Source of the DNA: an uncultured Prevotellaceae bacterium
Lineage (GTDB): Bacteria > Bacteroidota > Bacteroidia > Bacteroidales > Bacteroidaceae
Assembly (NCBI GenBank): GCA_902779745.1
Contig: CACZCT010000006.1
Location: 1-46,198, forward strand
Direction of reading: 5' to 3'
Length of the DNA stretch: 46,198 bases
Under the pieces are notes generated by a model, which saw nothing but the letters and a program-made list of their open reading frames with translations, was not told the origin of the DNA and searched no databases. Position 1 is the first letter of the stretch. Each line of letters starts with the position of its first letter. Below are positions 41,291-46,198 of this stretch, in pieces. Position numbers and translations under genes: made by a program.

Positions 41291-41298
41291 TAACTTTG
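41291..41298 (+). promoter_or_regulatory. -7 promoter element for the hydrolase operon
   Basis: TAACTTTG matches TAnnTTTG, 57 bases before the amidohydrolase ATG. No TTTG at the standard distance, consistent with a need for an activator. Confidence 0.6.
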
Positions 41299-41354
41299 TA
41301 ATCAATGCAATCTAATCCGATGACTATAAATATGTGTAACTAATAATTGTAATC

Positions 41355-43019
41355 ATGAAAACAGATCAAATTATCAAGAATGCGAAGATTTTTACTGCAG
41401 ACAAAAACAAGCTTCAGGCGACCGCTCTGGTAGTGAAGGATGGCAAGTTTATCTATGTAGGCGACGAGACCGGACTCTCAGCATACGAGGGTGAGGTTAC
41501 TGACCTGGGTGGAAAATTCATCATGCCAGGCATCATCGACAGCCATGTGCACGTGACCACAAGCATCGGATTCGCCTATATGGATCCAGGCGAATACATC
41601 TTTTGCTCCAGCAAAAAGGAGGCCCTGGACTTTATGGAGGCAAGCATCAAGAGCAATCCGGGCTTGAAACGTCACAGATTTATTCTGGAGCGTAAATACC
41701 TGAATGGGGATGACATTGTCAAGGAAGACCTCGATGCCATCTGTCCCGATGCCGAGCTGCTGATTCTGGAGGGCGAAGGCCATAGCGTCTGGGTGAACTC
41801 CAAGATACTTGACAGGCACGGCATTACCGACGAGACGCCCGACCGCGTGCCCGAGCTGAGTTATTATGTACGTAAAGACGGCCATGTGACGGGAAATGCC
41901 TTCGAGTCGTCGGGATGGCACATGCTCTTCGATGACTTAGAAGTAACCGACGAGCAGATCGACGCAGAATTGTTGCGTTGGATAGACTATTCCGTAAAAG
42001 CTGGCGTGACCGTTGTCTTCGACGCAGGTTTTCCTGAGGGCGAGGCACTTCACGAGCGTATATATGAACGTTTGTACGAGTTGGACAAACAGGGCAAGCT
42101 GTCGGTTTATATCGACGGAAGTATCGCGCTCACCAATCCCCAGAAGACGAAGGAAGTGGTGGAGGATGTGAAGCGTTTCCACCAGAAGTTCGACAGCGAG
42201 CACCTGAATGTGCATACCTTTAAGGTATTCATGGATGGTACCTTGAGAATCGAGACGGCTGCTCAGGTGACGCCATATGTAGATACCAACAAGAGAGGTG
42301 GTACTACCTACAGCAAAGAGGAAATGGCAGAGGTGATGAAGCTGCTCAACGAGGCAGGACTGGACTTCCATGCTCATACCGTAGGCGAGCGTTCGTCCCG
42401 CACAGTGCTGGACGGCGTAGAACTGGCTAAGAAGGAACTTGGCGACAAATTCCGCGTGAAAGTGACTTGCGCACATCTGGAAATCCAGGACGACGCTGAT
42501 ATGGACCGCTTTGCCGAGCTGGGCGTTACAGCCAATTACACGCCTTGGTGGCATGCCGGCTGTACGGGTGGCAATCCATCCGAAGTATGGCGCAGTCTGC
42601 TTGGTGAGGAGCGTGCGAATAAGATGTACCGCAGCAAGACGATGTGGAACACAGGTGCCAATGTGACCTGGTCAAGCGATAACATCATCTATGGTGATTT
42701 TGCGACCTGGAGTCCCTATCTTGGTATGGAAATCGGTATGACGCGATTTATCAACGAAAAGGTGAAAGCCCCTGAAAGAGTCAGAGTTGTTGCAGAATAC
42801 CCTTCTCCCAAAGAGAAGATGAATATAGAGGAGATGATGTTGGGTTATACCATCAACGGTGCCAGGCAACTCGGCATCGAAGCCTCCAAGGGTTCTATCG
42901 AGGTCGGCAAGGACGCAGACTTCCTGGTATTCGACAACGACCTGCTGACGGCAGAGCATGAAGGATTCAGTCATAATATGCCGAGTGAAGTGTATATTAA
43001 GGGAAAGAAAATGAATTAA
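41355..43019 (+). CDS. amidohydrolase family protein (YtcJ-like)
   Basis: A 554-residue metal-dependent hydrolase of the amidohydrolase superfamily, YtcJ/amidohydrolase 3 group. It opens with the usual beta-sandwich segment (IIKNAKIFTADKN ... VKDGKFIYVGDE), then the metal HxH at His64-His66 in DSHVHV, a histidine in LDFHAHTVGERS, VTCAHLEIQ and the active-site Asp in TWSSDN. No signal peptide, so cytoplasmic. Substrate unknown; this group acts on N-acyl or cyclic amides and related compounds. First gene of a three-hydrolase operon with two esterases, under the promoter at 41291. Confidence 0.88.
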   Translation: MKTDQIIKNAKIFTADKNKLQATALVVKDGKFIYVGDETGLSAYEGEVTDLGGKFIMPGIIDSHVHVTTSIGFAYMDPGEYIFCSSKKEALDFMEASIKSNPGLKRHRFILERKYLNGDDIVKEDLDAICPDAELLILEGEGHSVWVNSKILDRHGITDETPDRVPELSYYVRKDGHVTGNAFESSGWHMLFDDLEVTDEQIDAELLRWIDYSVKAGVTVVFDAGFPEGEALHERIYERLYELDKQGKLSVYIDGSIALTNPQKTKEVVEDVKRFHQKFDSEHLNVHTFKVFMDGTLRIETAAQVTPYVDTNKRGGTTYSKEEMAEVMKLLNEAGLDFHAHTVGERSSRTVLDGVELAKKELGDKFRVKVTCAHLEIQDDADMDRFAELGVTANYTPWWHAGCTGGNPSEVWRSLLGEERANKMYRSKTMWNTGANVTWSSDNIIYGDFATWSPYLGMEIGMTRFINEKVKAPERVRVVAEYPSPKEKMNIEEMMLGYTINGARQLGIEASKGSIEVGKDADFLVFDNDLLTAEHEGFSHNMPSEVYIKGKKMN

Positions 43020-43034
43020 AAGAAGAATGAAAAT

Positions 43035-44048
43035 ATGAAAACGAAAAGCGCAAATCTCCTTGCAAAAGGATATGAACTGATTGATGGCATTACGGTACCT
43101 GTGGGGACATCCAATGTAGATTTGGGCGTAGAGGGAAAAGAACCCCAAAACGCTGAAAAACTGACCATTGACACAGGGAACGGGAAGATAAACATGTATG
43201 TCTTCCGCCCGTCAAATTACAAAGAGGGTGAGAAGACTCCGCTTGTCTATTTCATTCATGGCGGTGGCTATCATTTTGGCAATGTGAGCATGGATGAGCC
43301 CAAAATACAGGGCGTGGCAGATGGGAGCGGTGCCACGGTCGTTGCTCCTGACTATACACTTTCTCTGGATCCATCTTACAAATATCCCATGGAGCTTGAA
43401 CAAGTATATGCAGGACTTCTATATGCATACGAGCATGCGGATGAACTGAATGTGGATCCTGATAATTTTGTCATTGAGGGAGAAAGCGCCGGTGGTGGAC
43501 TGACCGCACGTCTGGCTCTTTATAACAAGGACAAAGGAAAGGTTCCTCTGAAGGGCCAGGTGCTGATCTATCCCATGCTTGACTACCGTACTGGCGGTGA
43601 AAAGGATATTTACAAGAATGAATATGTCGGGAGTTGTGTCTGGACAAAGGAGAATAACGTCTTTGGATGGGGAAAACTGATTGAAGGACAGGACAAGGTG
43701 CTTACCGATGAGGAAATGATCTATTTTTCACCAGCAGTGGCAACCGTTGAGCAACTAAAGGGATTGCCTGAGACTTTCATGATTGTCGGCAGCCTTGATC
43801 TTTTCTGTGATGAAGACATGTCATACGCTCAGAAACTGATGGAGGCCGGTATTTTCACAGAGCTCTATGTAGAACCCGGAGTTCCTCACGCATACGAGTA
43901 CTTAGAGTGGACGCCTCAGGCACATAGGTTCCTTGAACTGAGAAACCATGCGACGGCACGGATGCTTGGAGCTGAAAAAGACGTAAAAGAGTCTGCCGAA
44001 GCACAAGCTTTCAGAGAGTTACTATTAAAGTATAACATGGAGCAGTAA
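43035..44048 (+). CDS. alpha/beta-hydrolase, hormone-sensitive-lipase type
   Basis: A 337-residue esterase of the HSL (family IV) group. The oxyanion motif HGGG is at 75-78, the nucleophile Ser151 is in GESAGGG, the probable acid Asp255 is in VGSLDLF and the His285 is in GVPHAYEY. No signal peptide, so cytoplasmic. Small- to medium-chain esters are typical substrates. Codon use is more A-rich (Lys mostly AAA, Gly often GGA) than in the leu genes nearby, a possible sign of transfer. It starts 15 bases after the amidohydrolase stop and the next esterase follows 35 bases later. Confidence 0.9.
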   Translation: MKTKSANLLAKGYELIDGITVPVGTSNVDLGVEGKEPQNAEKLTIDTGNGKINMYVFRPSNYKEGEKTPLVYFIHGGGYHFGNVSMDEPKIQGVADGSGATVVAPDYTLSLDPSYKYPMELEQVYAGLLYAYEHADELNVDPDNFVIEGESAGGGLTARLALYNKDKGKVPLKGQVLIYPMLDYRTGGEKDIYKNEYVGSCVWTKENNVFGWGKLIEGQDKVLTDEEMIYFSPAVATVEQLKGLPETFMIVGSLDLFCDEDMSYAQKLMEAGIFTELYVEPGVPHAYEYLEWTPQAHRFLELRNHATARMLGAEKDVKESAEAQAFRELLLKYNMEQ

Positions 44049-44083
44049 TAAGATATAAGTCAATTACTAATTATTTCAGAATT

Positions 44084-45616
44084 ATGAGTGAAATCATGAA
44101 TAAAAAGATTATCGACGGCAATTATGACCAGTCGTTAGCAGTCAAGTGTATTAATGGAACGTTCGTCGGCAAGAAGTCGGAGAATGTCATCACCTATAAA
44201 GGTATCCCCTTCGTTGATAAACAGCCTGTCGGCGACCTGCGCTGGAAAGCACCAGTGGATGTAACGCCGGACGACGGCATCTATGAGGCCTACAACTTTG
44301 CAAAGCTCTCCTGCCAGGATCTGTCGATCACCGACTATCAGGGTGAGGACTGCTTGTATCTGAATGTGTTCAAGACCGACGATGCGTCTGCCTCCAAGAA
44401 GCCTGTCATGGTGTGGATCCATGGTGGCGCTTTCGTAGCAGGCGGAACGGGTATTCCTCTGTTTGACTGCAGCGAACTCGTCAAGGAGAATCCCGATGTC
44501 ATCTTCGTGACCGTCCCATACAGACTCAGTGTCTTAGGCTTCCTCCATCTGTCACACCTGACTGATGGCAAGGACTATCCTGACGCACAGAACTTGGGAC
44601 TTTTGGATCAGAAGATGGCACTGAAATGGGTGCACGAGAATATCGCTGCTTTTGGCGGCGACCCCGATAACGTGACCATCTGGGGTGAGTCGGCTGGTGC
44701 CGGAAGCGTGACCATGCAACCGCTGATCAAAGGTTCCCAGCAGTATTTCCAGAAGGTCATCGCACAAAGCGGCGCCCCCTCTCAGACGAATTCTGTGGAA
44801 GAGAGCATCTCCACCACGAATGATTTGATGGAGGTCCTTGGCTGCAAGACTGTTGCCGACCTGATGAAAGTAGATGCCCGCACGCTGATTGATACAGCCG
44901 CCGCTACCGTCGCATTACGCATCTTCCCTGTCAGAGACGAACGTATCCTGCCTTTCGATCCGTGGGAAGCATACGTCAACGGTATCGCAAAGGATATCGT
45001 ATTCCTGCAGGGCTGTAACAAGGATGAGATGAATTGTTTCGTTTCTGACTGGACGGTGGAAGGATTCAAAGCGTGGGCTGCTGACCGCAAGACGAAGAAG
45101 TATGCCCATCTGCTCACGGATGAGGAGAGAGCGAAGCTCGAACTGTATTGCCATGATGGAGCGATAGAAGACTGGGAGCCCGACAGCCGTTTGTTCGGCC
45201 ATAGCTGGTTTATTGATGGTGCCATCAAAATGTCGGAGAGTCAGACCATGGGCGGTGGCAAGTCTTATACCTATTATTATAGAGCAGAGTCTTCAAATCC
45301 GATATTGAAGAGTGCACATTTCGAAGAGGTTCCCATTGTATTCGCTCATCCGGAAATGATAGAGGGGCGCCAGTATGACGCCATCTTCATGAAGACCATG
45401 CGCAAGATGTGGGTGCAGTTCGCCAAGACCGGCAATCCGTCGCTCAGTGCCGACATCTCACCCGACGGCAAGGCGAAGGAGTGGCCCCTCTACGACCTGG
45501 ACAACAAGCAGGTGATGGTACTCGACGAGTTCGACATCCACCCCGCCAAGGAGTCTGAGGTGAAGATCGTGGATTGGGACAAGACTTATTTCCTGACCAA
45601 GTATTATATGCTTTGA
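44084..45616 (+). CDS. type B carboxylesterase/lipase
   Basis: A 510-residue carboxylesterase of the type B family (cholinesterase-like). It contains YKGIPFVDKQPVGDLRWKAP, EDCLYLNVF (88-96), the oxyanion HGGAFV (113-118) and the nucleophile Ser203 in GESAGAG. The catalytic Glu and His lie in the C-terminal half but I could not fix the exact residues. No signal peptide. The start could be Met1 or Met5. It completes the amidohydrolase-esterase-esterase operon, which may break down an ester- and amide-containing compound; the substrate is unknown. Confidence 0.9.
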   Translation: MSEIMNKKIIDGNYDQSLAVKCINGTFVGKKSENVITYKGIPFVDKQPVGDLRWKAPVDVTPDDGIYEAYNFAKLSCQDLSITDYQGEDCLYLNVFKTDDASASKKPVMVWIHGGAFVAGGTGIPLFDCSELVKENPDVIFVTVPYRLSVLGFLHLSHLTDGKDYPDAQNLGLLDQKMALKWVHENIAAFGGDPDNVTIWGESAGAGSVTMQPLIKGSQQYFQKVIAQSGAPSQTNSVEESISTTNDLMEVLGCKTVADLMKVDARTLIDTAAATVALRIFPVRDERILPFDPWEAYVNGIAKDIVFLQGCNKDEMNCFVSDWTVEGFKAWAADRKTKKYAHLLTDEERAKLELYCHDGAIEDWEPDSRLFGHSWFIDGAIKMSESQTMGGGKSYTYYYRAESSNPILKSAHFEEVPIVFAHPEMIEGRQYDAIFMKTMRKMWVQFAKTGNPSLSADISPDGKAKEWPLYDLDNKQVMVLDEFDIHPAKESEVKIVDWDKTYFLTKYYML

Positions 45617-45682
45617 CGTTCTGTTCTTTTAAAAATGCGAGATTTGTTTCAAAATATGTGAAATTATATATAATAAATAATT

Positions 45683-46198
45683 ATGGTGCAAGATTTATAC
45701 ATTTTGATGATTACAGCAGCTGTAGTCAGTATTCTGTTTAAGTTGTTAAAGCAGCCAGTGGTACTGGGTTATATCGTTGCTGGTGTCTTGGTAGGTCCGT
45801 ATTTGTTTGGCGAGACCTTTGTGAATGCAGACAATGTGAAGTCATGGGGCGACATCGGCGTACTGTTTGTATTGTTTTGTATTGGTCTGGAGTTCCGTCT
45901 GAAGAATCTTATCAGCAGCGGCAAGGTGGCAGCAATAGGTGCGTTGACAATCATCGTTGGTATGATGCTCTTTGGCTACCTCGTGGGAGTGGATGCTAAT
46001 TTTGACATGGTCAATTCCCTGTTTCTGGCGGGCATGCTTTGTATGTCGAGCACCACTATCGTGATGAAGGCCATTGACGAGGCAGGTTTGAGAAAGGAAC
46101 GTTTCGTCAAGGGAGCGACCAGCATCCTCATCGTGGAGGATGTGGTGGCTGTGGTACTGATGGTATTGCTCTCCAGTATAGCCATCCGCCATCAGTTC
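45683..46198 (+). CDS. Kef-type monovalent cation:proton antiporter (partial, 3' end outside window)
   Basis: N-terminal 172 residues of a CPA2-family antiporter. The frame runs without a stop to the window end. Helices are visible at about 5-25, 25-42, 54-75, 84-105, 120-140 and 150-172. The family marks are QPVVLGYIVAGVLVGP (24-39), GDIGVLFVLFCIGLEF (57-72) and the SSTTIVMKAIDEAG stretch (about 127-140), and VEDVVAVVL with the acidic site. Starts 67 bases after the esterase operon; no clear promoter is visible in this A/T-rich gap, so it may be read through or use a weak promoter. Confidence 0.92.
   Translation, partial: MVQDLYILMITAAVVSILFKLLKQPVVLGYIVAGVLVGPYLFGETFVNADNVKSWGDIGVLFVLFCIGLEFRLKNLISSGKVAAIGALTIIVGMMLFGYLVGVDANFDMVNSLFLAGMLCMSSTTIVMKAIDEAGLRKERFVKGATSILIVEDVVAVVLMVLLSSIAIRHQF

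Noticed and set aside
1..46198. Insertion sequences, prophage genes, tRNA or rRNA genes
   Set aside because: No transposase, integrase, terminal inverted repeat with target duplication, or tRNA cloverleaf was recognised on reading; nearly all the window is occupied by ordinary genes.

Overview
The window looks like chromosomal DNA from a Bacteroidales bacterium, most likely Prevotellaceae. The evidence is: repeated Bacteroidota-type promoters (TTTG, about 20 bases, TAnnTTTG); two large secreted proteins ending in a type IX secretion (T9SS)-like C-terminal sorting segment; Bacteroidota-typical families (DUF4494, DUF4861, EFR1, LolC/E-like FtsX permease, membrane-anchored AraC regulator); and few Shine-Dalgarno sequences outside the ribosomal genes. 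I see no insertion sequence, prophage, CRISPR array, tRNA or rRNA. No gene-free stretch exceeds 300 bases; the longest (1415-1681, 28104-28371, 41154-41354) hold promoters, terminators and short repeats.

Layout. 1-1064: end of the rpsF-rpsR-rplI ribosomal operon, then a terminator, a CTAGA repeat and a tiny Asp-rich lipoprotein. 1682-4034: mtaB and a family 2 glycosyltransferase, convergent with a secreted DUF4861 protein. 5431-8457: an unknown lipoprotein and dipeptidyl peptidase IV. 8494-11062 (minus): a small membrane HTH protein, NfeD, an SPFH protein and rubrerythrin, divergent from a small HExxH protein (11205). 11654-15972 (minus): trpS, then a ligA-like gene followed 5 bases later by a short comEC. 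16068-18284: a RelA/SpoT-family enzyme with a damaged hydrolase site. 18334-25512 (minus): a C10 cysteine protease and a 1512-residue adhesin-like protein, both apparent T9SS cargo. 25660-28103 (minus): a LolC/E-like permease and an aminotransferase. 28372-30806: a membrane pseudokinase, a DUF4494 protein and a YggS-like PLP protein. 30803-33048 (minus): a histidine-kinase-like protein lacking the phospho-acceptor His and an EFR1 ferredoxin. 33207-39997: leucine operon leuA-leuC-leuD-(second LeuA/CimA-like)-leuB plus a TPR protein. 40032-45616: a membrane AraC regulator and an operon of amidohydrolase and two esterases. 45683-end: start of a Kef-type antiporter.

Three themes stand out. First, four places carry tandem 7-base repeats, three of them inside conserved coding genes (DUF4861, the second LeuA-like gene and, in degraded form, relA); this looks like a dispersed heptanucleotide repeat family. 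Second, several proteins keep a fold but have lost catalytic residues: the LigA-like protein, the Rel hydrolase domain, a Ser/Thr pseudokinase and a His-less histidine kinase. Third, two 17-base direct repeats 21 bases apart lie between the AraC-family gene and the hydrolase operon, the geometry expected of an AraC-type operator. All functions are read from sequence; no database search was run.
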